Assembly (NCBI RefSeq): GCF_013155385.1
Contig: NZ_JABJUQ010000007.1
Span: forward strand, 2,152,001-2,216,000
From: Bacillus sp. WMMC1349
GTDB lineage: Bacteria; Bacillota; Bacilli; Bacillales; Bacillaceae
DNA: 64,000 nucleotides
Reading direction: 5' to 3'
The position numbers and the translations under genes were made by a program. Positions 47,075 to 55,722 of this stretch are shown here, one piece after another (within the stretch, counting starts at the first letter, position 1; every line of letters begins with the position of its first letter). Below the pieces are notes generated by a model. It was not told the DNA's origin, ran no database searches, and saw only the letters and a list, made by a program, of their open reading frames with translations.

Positions 47075-47107
47075 AAAAACGCCGCTTGCAAATGCGGCAT
47101 TTTTTTA
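47073..47107. terminator. Bidirectional terminator between yqzF and yqiK
   Basis: AAAAACGCCGC and GCGGCATTTTT form a stem around a short loop, between the two convergent stop codons. Confidence 0.85.
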
Positions 47108-47827
47108 TGAGTTCTTCATCATCAGTGCTTTCTCAGGAAAATCAGTAAAAAAACCATCAATTCCCGCTTCAATCAGCTTTTTCATATCCTCCTCACGATT
47201 GACCGTAAACGGTCTAACCGCTTTTTGGTTTCGATGAGCATTTTTAATCGTATCTTCTGACATAGAGCGAAGATAAGGATGAAACCCTGAAGCAGGTATT
47301 GTCTCAATATATCGCTCAGGCTGATAAAGAACATCCATATACAATGCAGCCAACTCGATATCAGAGTTCAGCCGAAAACAGTGAACAAGGCTTTCATGGT
47401 TAAAGGAAGAAAGGATAAGCCGTTCCTGAAGCCCATATTTAGAAATCAGCGACAACACTTTTTCTTCCATCCCATCATACCGAACAATGCTATTTTTCAA
47501 CTCTACATTAAGGAGAAAATCTTCTTTTTCTGCCCAAGCAAATACTTCTTCTAGGGTTGGTACTGTAACAAATCCGGTCTTTTCAGAAAAGCGAAAACTC
47601 GCGTCTCCTCTTTGCATTTCTTCGTATGTATAATCTTTAACGAAACCTTTCAATGATGTTGTTCGATCAAGTTTTTCATCATGGATCACAACAAGATGAC
47701 CATCTTTTGTCATCTGCACATCCAATTCAATACCATCAGCCCCTACTGCTGCAGCGTGTTTAAAAGCAATCATTGTATTTTCAGGAAAAGTACCTGAAGC
47801 ACCTCTATGCGCAAAAACCTTTGTCAT
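47105..47827 (-). CDS. yqiK: Glycerophosphodiester phosphodiesterase (YqiK)
   Basis: Hydrolyses glycerophosphodiesters to glycerol 3-phosphate and an alcohol. The 240-residue TIM-barrel protein has the catalytic FAHRGASGTFPENTMIAF near residue 4, DGIELDVQMTKDGHLVVIHD near 35 and ILNVELKN-like LLNVELKNS near 108. It has no signal peptide. The start at 47827 follows AGAGGTG. No neighbour in its operon. Confidence 0.9.
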   Translation of the reverse strand: MTKVFAHRGASGTFPENTMIAFKHAAAVGADGIELDVQMTKDGHLVVIHDEKLDRTTSLKGFVKDYTYEEMQRGDASFRFSEKTGFVTVPTLEEVFAWAEKEDFLLNVELKNSIVRYDGMEEKVLSLISKYGLQERLILSSFNHESLVHCFRLNSDIELAALYMDVLYQPERYIETIPASGFHPYLRSMSEDTIKNAHRNQKAVRPFTVNREEDMKKLIEAGIDGFFTDFPEKALMMKNS

Positions 47828-47928
47828 GTCGTTCACCTCTGGGAAGAATATTTGGTCTCTCCTCATTATGAAGATCTTATGCTGTTTTTTCCACAGTTAG
47901 GTTCGTCATTTTAGAAAACAAAAAAAGA

Positions 47929-47998
47929 TCTGTCTAAAAAGTCTTTTTTTAACATAAATCAGTGGGAATTGCGAGACTCCTTCTAGAAAAGAGAGCCT
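47929..47998 (-). repeat. Dispersed palindromic repeat, copy 3 (fragment)
   Basis: Holds TGTCTAAAAAGTC, AACATAAATCAGTGGGAATT and GCGAGACTCCTTC, which match one half of the repeat family in reverse; the other half is missing. It lies after yqiK in gene-poor DNA. Confidence 0.7.
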
Positions 47999-48236
47999 AA
48001 AGACCTTTATATCTGAACCCTATTTTATGCTTTTTAGCGGTTATTTTAAATATAGGTCCTGATGTAAATTGACAATGCCGTACTTCACCATACATAATTG
48101 TAATAAAATACAAATTGTTTACTTTGAATAAGTTTGATATTATTCAGAAGTTCTTTCATATAGCGATTGAAGGAAACACTGAAACCTATCTAGAAGTATG
48201 CTGAGATGTATAAAAATATATTATAGATAAGTGATC
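47999..48236. other. Gene-free AT-rich stretch
   Basis: No gene recognised. It must hold the promoter of the small membrane protein gene at 48237. Confidence 0.3.
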
Positions 48237-48410
48237 ATGAAAACATTTCTAAAATATATAACGATGTTTATTTTTGGAACAATTTTTCTTTATTATTGTA
48301 ACATGGTTATGCCAAAGAGTTTCCTTTATTTCGTTGTAGGTATACCTATTATGATACTTGCTCTTGAGATCATTTCAAAACTTTTCGATTCCAACAGTGA
48401 TGACAATTGA
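48237..48410 (+). CDS. 57-residue small membrane protein
   Basis: ATG at 48237 opens 57 codons ending with TGA at 48408-48410. The product has two hydrophobic segments (about 8-22 and 28-46), a basic start (MKTFLKYITMF) and a polar acidic end (KLFDSNSDDN). A strong terminator follows ten bases later, supporting a real transcript. The ribosome site is weak. Family not recognised. Confidence 0.5.
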   Translation: MKTFLKYITMFIFGTIFLYYCNMVMPKSFLYFVVGIPIMILALEIISKLFDSNSDDN

Positions 48411-48420
48411 GGTCATTAAA

Positions 48421-48452
48421 AAGAGGTCAGAAAGAATTCTGATCTCTTTTTG
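48421..48452 (+). terminator. Terminator after the 57-residue gene
   Basis: GAGGTCAGAA and TTCTGATCTC form a stem around a 4-base loop and are followed by T residues. Confidence 0.8.
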
Positions 48453-48783
48453 TGCTGATGAATATCGATATTCACTTTTAACAATGATTGAATGATCATG
48501 AATCAAGTGATGAGAATGATAAAAGATCTCTCATGAACTGACTCGCTATGGTCACCGCAAATACGTTTAATCGATACATCTCCACAGCCAATATCCAAAT
48601 AATGATTTCTACGTTTTGTTCAGCACTTTGTCAGCGATACTGAAATTGAAAGAATGCAGATCTGCAATTGATAATTAAGCGGTTTCTCATATAAGATTTT
48701 AAAACGATAATAGATCTAAGTTTGTATAACTAAAAATTGTTGTGGTTTTTTTATTAGTTTATACTGCACTGATACTGAAAGAC
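48453..48783. other. Gene-free stretch
   Basis: No open frame with a credible start. Nothing recognised beyond AT-rich sequence. Confidence 0.3.
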
Positions 48784-48834
48784 AAAAAGCTTGTCGATGG
48801 CCGTTTTCACGGCGTTATCGACAAGCTGTTCAGT
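48784..48834 (-). terminator. Terminator of the 88-residue gene
   Basis: AGCTTGTCGAT and ATCGACAAGCT form a long stem containing an inner GGCCG/CGGC helix, with T residues following on the minus strand. Confidence 0.8.
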
Positions 48835-48837
48835 AAA

Positions 48838-49104
48838 TCATGTATTCCCACCACGAATTTCTACAACACGTTTGGAACTAAAATCAATATCTACTTCAAA
48901 ACTTGGATTAATTAAACAACGTATTTCTGGAGGACAATCGACCCCAAAATAAATTGTTCCTTTATCTGGATGACTTTCTTCTTGAGAAAACGTATACCCA
49001 TTAAAAAGGTATTTATGCAGCATTTTTTTTTGAAGTACAGATAAAAATTCTGAATCGGAAAAAGCGATGTCCAAGGCTGAAGAATATAAATCGTTTTTTG
49101 TCAT
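48838..49104 (-). CDS. 88-residue protein, possible immunity protein
   Basis: Unrecognised soluble acidic 88-residue protein, with FGVDCPPEIRCLINP near residue 53 and an ending VVEIRGGNT. It has its own terminator and the ribosome site AAAGGGTG upstream of ATG 49104. It sits in a region of immunity-like genes and toxin fragments; by size and context it may be an orphan immunity gene, but no motif proves this. Confidence 0.55.
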   Translation of the reverse strand: MTKNDLYSSALDIAFSDSEFLSVLQKKMLHKYLFNGYTFSQEESHPDKGTIYFGVDCPPEIRCLINPSFEVDIDFSSKRVVEIRGGNT

Positions 49105-49825
49105 GATAAAACACCCTTTTCAAAATATTGAATTAACTATGTTTTAGAAAAGTGTTCTAAGCCTGCTTTCTCAAAGGAACAAATAAATAATCATTCTACG
49201 TTCACTAAGCGGTTATCGACATCACTCACCACCTCTCACTCATATAAAGCAACAACATGGTGAATCACAGTCAAAACAGACAACTCAGCTGAAATGATAT
49301 GAATTTCAAAGTGTAGCTGTCTATCGCTACACAATTACATTATATTCCCATTCTTTACCCTGAACAACCCAAAACAAATAAGTTCATATAATGTTAAACT
49401 TTCTGCAGCTTCGCACTTTCAAAAAGTTCGATTAGCCGTGTATTCTGTTACTTTTGTACAATTCTAAGGTATTCTCTATATGAGAGGTGAAGGAGATTCC
49501 AGATAAAACCAGTTCTCTTTTCTTAGAAATCTCCATATCATCTTCACCAGCCCCAAGCTTTTATATTTTAAGACACGCTATATGTGTATGGCGGTTTTAT
49601 ATGGACTTAAGCTAAATCTGAGCAAAATTTTCACTATAAATGCCCGCTTCATCCACTACTGTTCTAGGATATCCATTGCGTAAAGTATCTCCGTTTAATC
49701 AATGAAATATAGTCGCAAAAACATACTCGGATACTCAAGCGAACCCGAAGTGTTAAATGTTCAATTTTATTCAAGCTATTCCGTTAGTATAATTATCCTA
49801 TCTAGACAATTTACAGAATGCCGAA
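49105..49825. other. 700-base stretch without a supported gene
   Basis: No frame with a good ribosome site or protein-like content. It may contain eroded coding DNA linked to the truncated glycosyltransferase that follows. A T-rich candidate promoter on the plus strand is not convincing. Confidence 0.35.
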
Positions 49826-49846
49826 TTGAATAGAGCTGTTGACCAA

Positions 49847-50182
49847 ATGAAGCCGATAGTGAGTATTATTATACCAGTGTATAATGGAGAAAAATATTTG
49901 CGCAACTGTTTAAATAGCGTTGTAAGGCAGACTCTTAGCAGTATCGAAGTGTTAGTTGTTGATGATGGATCAACTGATTCTACCCACAATATAATAAGAA
50001 ATTTCACAGCCGCCGATAGTCGGATCGTACCGATATACCAATCAAATCAAGGGCCGGCAACCGCGCGAAATAACGCGATTAAGCAGGCAAACGGGGAATT
50101 TGTAGCGTTTCTCGACTCAGACGATTGGGTTGATCCGGAAACTTACGCCGAAATGTGTGAAGGAGAAGGAATTAGACAATGA
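49847..50182 (+). pseudogene. Truncated family 2 glycosyltransferase
   Basis: Only the first 110 residues of a GT2 enzyme: KPIVSIIIPVYNGEKYLRNC, VLVVDDGSTDSTHNII near residue 35 and EFVAFLDSDDWVDPETYAEM near 90, the nucleotide-sugar binding half. Complete relatives have 230 residues or more. The frame then runs into CEGEGIRQ and stops at 50182, overlapping the next gene's ribosome site, which suggests a recombination joint near 50153. No ribosome site is seen at ATG 49847. Probably inactive. Confidence 0.75.
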
Positions 50183-50691
50183 GGAATTGGAAAGAGAATA
50201 TAGCCACAATGGTGCTTGTAAAGCAGGAATTAATGAAACATGATGTAAAAAATATATGGCCTCATCATTTTCCGGAAGTCGGGGCCAGTGAGGAGCAAAT
50301 TCGTGTAATAGAGGACCAATTAGGACATAATCTTGATTCTATGTTTCGAAGGTTTCTTAAACATGCAAATGGCTGGAAAGGATTTTATCAAACCGTTGAT
50401 TTATTTGGTACTGAACAATTACAGGAATCAGCGATTAAAGATTATGCGAAAACTTTTCTAGATGATGACGTATTAAAAGAAAGTGGTGTTTCCAGAACAC
50501 AGTTGCTTCCGATAGCTATTACTGAATTTGACAAAGATTTATTTGTATTATGTTTACCGAATTCATCTACTCCTGGTGAAGTTATTTGGTTTGCTGGCGA
50601 GGAAATTGACAGATTCAAAAATTTTAATGAATATTTTTTAGCAATGATTGATTACAATAGGGAAGAAGTATTTGAGTTAAAAAAATCATGA
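50179..50691 (+). CDS. SMI1/KNR4 (SUKH) family immunity-like protein
   Basis: A 170-residue soluble protein with the SUKH fold signature: ASEEQIRVIEDQLGHNLDSM near residue 34, FLKHANGWKGFYQTVDLFG near 56, and LLPIAITEFDKDLFVLCLP near 108, then GEVIWFAGEEIDRFKNFNEY. SUKH proteins in Bacillus are commonly immunity partners of LXG or other polymorphic toxins, such as YobK with YobL. Its own ribosome site, GAAGGAGAAGG, lies inside the glycosyltransferase remnant. No intact toxin is adjacent. Confidence 0.8.
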   Translation: MRNWKENIATMVLVKQELMKHDVKNIWPHHFPEVGASEEQIRVIEDQLGHNLDSMFRRFLKHANGWKGFYQTVDLFGTEQLQESAIKDYAKTFLDDDVLKESGVSRTQLLPIAITEFDKDLFVLCLPNSSTPGEVIWFAGEEIDRFKNFNEYFLAMIDYNREEVFELKKS

Positions 50692-50943
50692 TATTTGAAA
50701 ACCTCGATTTGCTAAATAAGTTTAGGGAATTTTATTAGATCTTCAAACATTGAAAAGGAACCAGTCCTCACTTACATTGTTGAATTGATAATGACAATCA
50801 CTACCAATGTTTGTGCTAAACCCCATATAAGAAGCTAAAGTCATGTTGGTTTGTGTTTAACCTTTAAATCATACGATGTCTAATGTGACGAAGCGAGTAG
50901 GCTACTTCACACGAAGAACAGTCAATAAATGTACGAAAAATGA
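50692..50943. other. Gene-free stretch before the IS3 element
   Basis: No supported gene. The bases end at the left border of the IS3-family element. Confidence 0.3.
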
Positions 50944-51016
50944 TGTTAGTCTAATAATTGGACACAGAGAATAGAGATTTTTATACTGAAACTAATAATT
51001 TCTAGGAGTGTCCAAA

Positions 51017-51307
51017 ATGAACGGAAAAAGATACGATAAAGACTTTAAAATCTATGCTGTTAAGATGGTTGTGGAAGATGGAAGAAAGGTAGCTGAAGTT
51101 GCACGAGAGCTAGATTTAGTTCATCAAACTTTGCATAAGTGGGTGGATAAGTATAAGGAAGAGCAGGAGGATGCCTTTGTAGGAAGTGGGAATCTTAATC
51201 CCAAGGATCAAGCTAATTATGAAAAAGATAAACGTATTCGTGACTTGGAAGAGGAAGTTTCCATTTTAAAAAAGGCTATGGGCATCTTCGCAAAAAACCA
51301 GAAGTAA
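51017..51307 (+). CDS. IS3-family transposase OrfA
   Basis: A 96-residue DNA-binding part: helix-turn-helix AVKMVVEDGRKVAEVARELD near residue 14, then HQTLHKWVDKYKEEQ, and a leucine-zipper-like LEEEVSILKKAMG helix near the end. ATG 51017 follows AGGAG at 51004-51008. At 51292-51298, A AAA AAC in the reading frame is a classic slippery heptamer, and orfB continues in the -1 frame, so a fused OrfAB transposase is expected. Confidence 0.88.
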   Translation: MNGKRYDKDFKIYAVKMVVEDGRKVAEVARELDLVHQTLHKWVDKYKEEQEDAFVGSGNLNPKDQANYEKDKRIRDLEEEVSILKKAMGIFAKNQK

Positions 51308-51354
51308 TTTATGACTTCATCGAAAAACACCGACACGAGTTCCGTGTAGCGAAG

Positions 51355-52167
51355 ATGTGCGAAGTATTAGGTGTTTGGAAAAGTGGTTATTATGACTGGA
51401 GGAATCGAGATAAGAGTGAGCAGAAAAAGCGTAGAGAAAAGCTAACAGCCGAAGTGAAGCGTGTTTATATGGAGTCCAAGAGAAGGTATGGTAGCCCTAA
51501 AATCACTGAACAATTAAAACAAGAGGGTTGGGATGTATCTCAAAAGACTGTTACTCGTATCATGAGCGAGAATGACTTGCGGTCTAAAACGGTGAAAAAG
51601 TACAAGGCGACGACAAATTCTAAGCATTCTTATCCTATTTATCCGAATGTATTGAAGCAAAACTTCCACGTAGACAAGCCTGGAGCTGTTTGGGTTGGTG
51701 ATATAACCTATGTATGGACAAGAGAAGGTTGGTTGTATTTAGCTACGATCATGGACTTATTTTCAAGGAGAATCATCGGTTGGGAAATGAGTAGACGTAT
51801 GACGAAGGAATTGACCATTACCGCTTTGAAACGGGCGATAAACCAGCAGCCACCACAGAAAGGGCTTATTCACCATTCCGATCGAGGTAGTCAATACGCA
51901 GCGTATGACTATCAAGCAGTTCTACGAGACTATAAGATTACGACAAGTATGAGCAGAAAAGGTAACTGTTACGATAATGCATGTATTGAATCTTTTCACA
52001 GTGTGATCAAGAAGGAGCTCATATTCCATCAGAAGTATCAAACACGAGCAGAAGCAAAAAGAAGCATATTTGCCTATATCATGACTTTTTACAACTACAA
52101 ACGTATTCATTCATCTATTGGTTATTTATCACCGATAGCTTATGAGAAAAAGTATGCGCAAAAGTGA
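51355..52167 (+). CDS. IS3-family transposase OrfB (integrase core)
   Basis: Catalytic part of the transposase, 270 residues from ATG 51355, with the same frame open back to the frameshift site at 51298 (PEVIYDFIEKHRHEFRVAKM). The DDE triad is visible: WVGDITYVWTREGW near residue 117, IHHSDRGSQYAA near 175 and YDNACIESFHSVIKKEL near 210. It is the IS150/IS3 style. Both genes appear intact. Confidence 0.92.
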   Translation: MCEVLGVWKSGYYDWRNRDKSEQKKRREKLTAEVKRVYMESKRRYGSPKITEQLKQEGWDVSQKTVTRIMSENDLRSKTVKKYKATTNSKHSYPIYPNVLKQNFHVDKPGAVWVGDITYVWTREGWLYLATIMDLFSRRIIGWEMSRRMTKELTITALKRAINQQPPQKGLIHHSDRGSQYAAYDYQAVLRDYKITTSMSRKGNCYDNACIESFHSVIKKELIFHQKYQTRAEAKRSIFAYIMTFYNYKRIHSSIGYLSPIAYEKKYAQK

Positions 52168-52307
52168 ATACAACTGATAGAGTAGAAGTTTAGTTACCTC
52201 TTAATAGAAGGAATGGGAGAATGCCGTTCCTTCTATTAAGAGGACAGCAAGCGAAGCGCGGTAGCCTTGACAATAATTTAATATTTTAAGTGTCCAATAT
52301 CTTGACA

Positions 52308-52499
52308 TAGGTCCAAAAAAGATCCTTTTATTAAATATAAATCAGTTATTATCCTGATATTTTTGAAATTGAAAACAATAACCTTTATTAGACTACGATT
52401 TAAAAAATTGCGATCTAGCATTCCCTCTCACCTATCCAAACTGACCGATGATGAGAGAAAATAATTAAATCGACAGTTATTAGTTGAAATCGATAACAG
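52308..52499. other. Gene-free stretch between IS3 element and repeat
   Basis: No supported gene or repeat. Confidence 0.3.
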
Positions 52500-52634
52500 A
52501 GCTGTCGAAAAAGTCCTTATCAACATGAATCAGGGAGAATTGCAAGACCCCTCAGGAGTAAGGAACGAACTCCGAGGAGGCACGCCAAAGCGAGCAAGCC
52601 AATTCCCCAATCCACACTACTTTCAGGACACCCC
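52500..52634 (-). repeat. Dispersed palindromic repeat, copy 4
   Basis: Reverse copy: AGCTGTCGAAAAAGTCC, CAACATGAATCAGGGAGAATT, then GACCCCTCAGGAG, GAACTCCGAGGAGGC, AAGCGAGCAAGCCAATTCCCC and ACTTTCAGGACACCCC. It lacks the GCGATCCGCGAG block of the full copies. About 135 bases. Confidence 0.85.
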
Positions 52635-52778
52635 CATTTATCTCTCTCAATCTACTTTAACCCGTATTTTTTAAAAATGGATATTTTGAAAAAGTGAGAT
52701 AGTCAGTAGTAGTGTTAATAGGGTAAAAGTCGAAAAGATCCTATCACAAACGATTATGGAATTAAAGTCAATACAGTA

Positions 52779-52901
52779 TTGACAGAACTCAAATCTCTTA
52801 GTGAGTTCAAACAACAGGCAAACAAAGTTATAATTGAGGAAGAGGTACAACAAGTGCTTAATCTTACTAAAAAGCTTATCATGATAAAAAAATACCAATA
52901 A
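52779..52901 (+). pseudogene. C-terminal fragment of a coiled-coil protein
   Basis: Forty codons, LTELKSLSEFKQQANKV then EEVQQVLNLTKKLIMIKKYQ, end at a TAA and have no proper start. It resembles, from memory, the end of the small helical partner proteins (YwqI/DUF5344 type) that precede LXG toxin genes. The upstream part is lost near the repeat. Confidence 0.4.
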
Positions 52902-52956
52902 CAGCAAAAAATATGTGCAAACGATGGAAAGATAACAAACGAGGAGGAAAATAAAA

Positions 52957-53205
52957 ATGGCTAGAATGCAATGTAAGTGTGGAAATCACCTATCAACTGT
53001 AGATGCTCCAAACGATGTTCAACTGCATATTTATACTGATAAAGAATGGGATGTTATTATTAATATGGCAGATTATCTTGACCCTCTTTCAATTCCTGAT
53101 CCTAATAAAGAGGTGTGGAGATGTATTCATTGTGATAGAATTTATGTTTTTAACGAGGATAACACGGTTAATAAAGTATATGTAGTAGAAAAAGTAGGAA
53201 GTTAA
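52957..53205 (+). CDS. 82-residue zinc-ribbon-like protein, likely immunity
   Basis: A small protein with two cysteine pairs spaced like a zinc ribbon: MQCKCGNHLS near residue 4 and VWRCIHCDRIYVF near 53. ATG 52957 has an excellent GAGGAGG site. Similar small proteins accompany LXG and other polymorphic toxins in Bacillus, so an immunity or regulatory role is a fair guess, without proof. It lies between a coiled-coil fragment and a toxin-like fragment. Confidence 0.65.
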   Translation: MARMQCKCGNHLSTVDAPNDVQLHIYTDKEWDVIINMADYLDPLSIPDPNKEVWRCIHCDRIYVFNEDNTVNKVYVVEKVGS

Positions 53206-53383
53206 AGGAGTCTGCCTTGTCAATTCAATGCCTTGGTGTAGTTCATTGGGAGATCTCATTGTCTAACGCTTGGAATCTCGTAACTATTTTCGTCAGTTCC
53301 TCTGCCTTGCAGCCTGGTCTGGCCCCTTTATTTACTTCAGTATTCAAATGCTCAAAAAGGTTTATGCGGAATAGCTTCAACAA
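53206..53383. other. Gene-free stretch with a possible eroded frame
   Basis: On the minus strand 53243-53382 stays open and reads EELTKIVTRFQALDNEIS near its end, which looks helical, but it has no start or ribosome site. Not counted as a gene. Confidence 0.3.
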
Positions 53384-53751
53384 ATGGATTCAGTGAAGTA
53401 CTCACCGGCTAAGATATGTTTTGCGAATAAAATTTCTGTTGAACAAAAACAGCAAAGCCATAACCATGCTTTGTCGGCACTTGGAGCATCTGGTTTGCGA
53501 AGTATTAGCGGGAAACTGAATATTAACGATTCCAAGCTAATTGGAAAATTCCGCAAACAAGGTGCCACAATGAAACATATGCATATGCAAAGAGATGGGA
53601 AGAATTTTTAGGACCTGATACACACAATAATAAACACCCAAGAACAAACAGAATAGTTTTAGGGAAGCATGAATATGGAAGCCGTAAAATGAATAGTAAA
53701 CCAACAAAACCTGATGATCATGAAGAAAATAGACTTGCGATCCTCAAATAA
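53384..53751 (+). pseudogene. Frameshifted toxin-like C-terminal fragment
   Basis: A first frame (53384-53611) contains QKQQSHNHALSALGASGLRS and NDSKLIGKFRKQGATMKHM, then stops. The -1 frame continues from about 53590 to 53751 with KRWEEFLGPDTHNNKHPRTN and YGSRKMNSKPTKPDDHEEN. Together they look like the end of a larger toxin or pre-toxin protein, broken by a frameshift. The family is not identified; the position just before another immunity-like gene supports a polymorphic toxin origin. Confidence 0.45.
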
Positions 53752-53808
53752 TGTTATGAATGTAGATCATACTGTTGTGAGAGTCCCATTACCAAAGAGG
53801 TGTTATAT

Positions 53809-54186
53809 GTGAAAGTTTTGATAAAACATTTTAATGCTGAAAATAATACAGTTGCATTTTCTTTAGAATACGGGAGAAGTTCTGCTTATTGGGAAGGATC
53901 TATACCTGAATGTAACAAGTATTATGATGTAGAATTTGAAATACCGGAGTTATTAATTTGGAACAAAGATATTAAAGAAGAAAAGTCCACTTCTTTTAAT
54001 ATTAAGGGTGGAGAAGATACTTCTTATATTGTAGGAAGGTTAGAATCATCTAGTGAAGACGGTTGTTGTATAGTAAAGATTGGGGATGGTGTTGTATTTT
54101 TAGAAACTGAAGGAAATCCGTTCAAAAATGGTACGTATATTTCTTTCAGTTCAAAAGGACTTACCTTATGTGAAACCGAACTATAA
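53809..54186 (+). CDS. 125-residue protein, likely immunity protein
   Basis: An acidic beta-rich soluble protein, with YGRSSAYWEGSIPECNKYYDV near residue 20, KGGEDTSYIVGRLESSSEDG near 65 and a C-terminus SSKGLTLCETEL. GTG 53809 follows AAAGAGG at the right distance; the GTG at 53800 is too close to that site. Family not recognised. It follows a toxin-like fragment on the same strand, the usual place of an immunity gene. Confidence 0.6.
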   Translation: MKVLIKHFNAENNTVAFSLEYGRSSAYWEGSIPECNKYYDVEFEIPELLIWNKDIKEEKSTSFNIKGGEDTSYIVGRLESSSEDGCCIVKIGDGVVFLETEGNPFKNGTYISFSSKGLTLCETEL

Positions 54187-54378
54187 TCTAGTTTGCTCCT
54201 TTTTCCAGATTTAAATGGGTGAGGATTTTAGCTCTACAATTCAATCTGAATTTAACAAGATAAATTACCAATCATTAAACATATCAGCTGATTATACACT
54301 GCAAGCCTACATGACGGAAATGCACGCTTATGGTCTTGTTCGCTGCAAACGGCTTTAGCGAAGCCTTCACAAGTAAGT

Positions 54379-54531
54379 TTGAATGAGAAAGTCTCAGCGA
54401 AAAAACAAGCAAAAGGCTTTATTGACACAATGTTAAGTATGGGCGGGGCAAGAGCCGCAGTCTGGACAAAAAACGTAGCCAAACTAAGTCAGAGCATCAC
54501 CCATCTCATTAAAGCAGCAGCCAAGAAATAA
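54379..54531 (+). pseudogene. Toxin-like fragment ending in a basic tail
   Basis: Fifty codons without a proper start: EKVSAKKQAKGFIDTMLSMG, WTKNVAKLSQSITHL, then AAAKK and stop. The alanine, lysine and glycine pattern resembles the helical middle of LXG-type toxins. A further fragment at 54739-54911 reads HMRHIVDQEEHHHLQLQREV and DFALPGKIIDKKLHADHFQY, and may be the eroded tip of a nuclease toxin. Both are inactive. Confidence 0.35.
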
Positions 54532-54979
54532 CAACTTGTGATATCACCAAAAGCTGTTACTATGAAAAAAGTAACGGAAACATGCAGGGACGTATTAAAG
54601 TCTCTGTAAAACCCAAGATTGTATGCAAGAGAATTTGCAATAACCGATTTAAGCAGTTCTAAAACCTATCATATCGATTTTGAGAACATGGGATTGTAAA
54701 GTTTGCTCGTAGTACGGGTATGCCTAAAGGTTCTGAAGGGTAATCACATATGAGACATATCGTAGATCAAGAAGAGCATCACCATCTTCAATTACAAAGA
54801 GAAGTAAACAAACATATCGATGATATTATTGGAACTAAGGATTTTGCTTTACCTGGAAAAATAATTGATAAAAAACTGCATGCAGACCATTTCCAGTATG
54901 GAAGGTTTTGAGATACTAACTTACAATAATAGACAGTAATTTTAAACAAAGTTAATTTAGCTCATATCATATTTTAGAT

Positions 54980-55290
54980 TTATTTTAATAATACTCTGAT
55001 TAAAATGAATAATGTTAAAAGTTCAATAATTATGACAAATACCCATGAATACCATGTACCAATATACACCATCAAGAGTGGGAGTGTTATGATAAAAATT
55101 CCAAGAACAATTGAATATATCCCCATCTTTCTTGCTAATTTGTTTTTATCTCCTTTATATTGTTTTTCATCATAACCTGCAATTAAGTTTAGCTTCTTTT
55201 TTTCCAAATAAGCAAACCAACAAGAATAAACAATAAACCAGTAGTAATACAAATAACCACAGCTGTGGATAAATCTGTATTTAAGGTCAT
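54980..55290 (-). pseudogene. Frameshifted DUF3784-like membrane protein
   Basis: ATG 55290 with GAGGTG upstream opens MTLNTDLSTAVVICITT and a first membrane helix ending in LIWKKR, then a stop. One extra A in a run of seven A at about 55197-55203 would join it to the second frame, KKLNLIAGYDEKQYKGDKNK, LARKMGIYSIVLGIF and two more helices to 54980. The combined 103-residue protein fits the DUF3784 family in shape. The A run is a place where real slippage, phase variation or a sequencing error is likely. Confidence 0.6.
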
Positions 55291-55722
55291 CTTACACCTC
55301 CAATATAAACATTGATCTTTCAAATCTCAAACAAATATTTAATGATGTGGTTTCTTTTTTGATTATATTTTAAAAAATAGTAATAAAGTATTAATTTTCA
55401 ATTTGTGTATGCACGATCTTTAACTCATGAAGTCCATACTTTTATTTTCAATACTTTCGGACAAATTTTATCGATATTTTGATTGATGGATACCATAAGA
55501 GATTTACACGTACTATTTGATATTCCTTCTTAGGTAAAAAAGAAAAAAACAAAGGGGGCATTATTGATCAACAAAGAAGACTTATTTATAAGCAATTCGT
55601 GATCTATATGATTGTTCAGTTATTAGTTATGTTTTAGCATATTAATCTTGTGTTCAAAACTCCGGTGTCGAAGTGCCAAAGGAGCGAAAGCCGTATATGG
55701 CTGCAAATAAAGCGTTAACTAT
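55291..55722. other. Gene-free AT-rich stretch
   Basis: No supported gene. It contains the promoter side of the DUF3784-like gene and otherwise nothing recognised. Confidence 0.35.

Larger units (their letters stand above)
50944..52307 (+). mobile_element. Intact IS3-family insertion sequence
   Basis: About 1364 bases. The left end TGTTAGTCTAATAATTGGACAC (start only) and right end GTGTCCAATATCTTGACA share TTGGACAC and TGTC as imperfect inverted repeats, and both ends begin with TG as in IS3 elements. It holds orfA and orfB with a -1 frameshift signal. No stops interrupt either frame, so it may be active. I see no clear direct repeat at the borders. Confidence 0.8.

Noticed and set aside
52671-52907. 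78-codon minus-strand frame rich in hydrophobic residues
   Set aside because: No ribosome site, and the opposite strand carries a better protein-like fragment (52779-52901).
53243-53382. Minus-strand frame ending EELTKIVTRFQALDNEIS
   Set aside because: Protein-like in part, but no start codon with a ribosome site and no recognisable family.
54739-54911. Histidine-rich frame that might be a small zinc protein
   Set aside because: A stop precedes the only methionine closely and the sequence reads like the eroded end of a larger protein.
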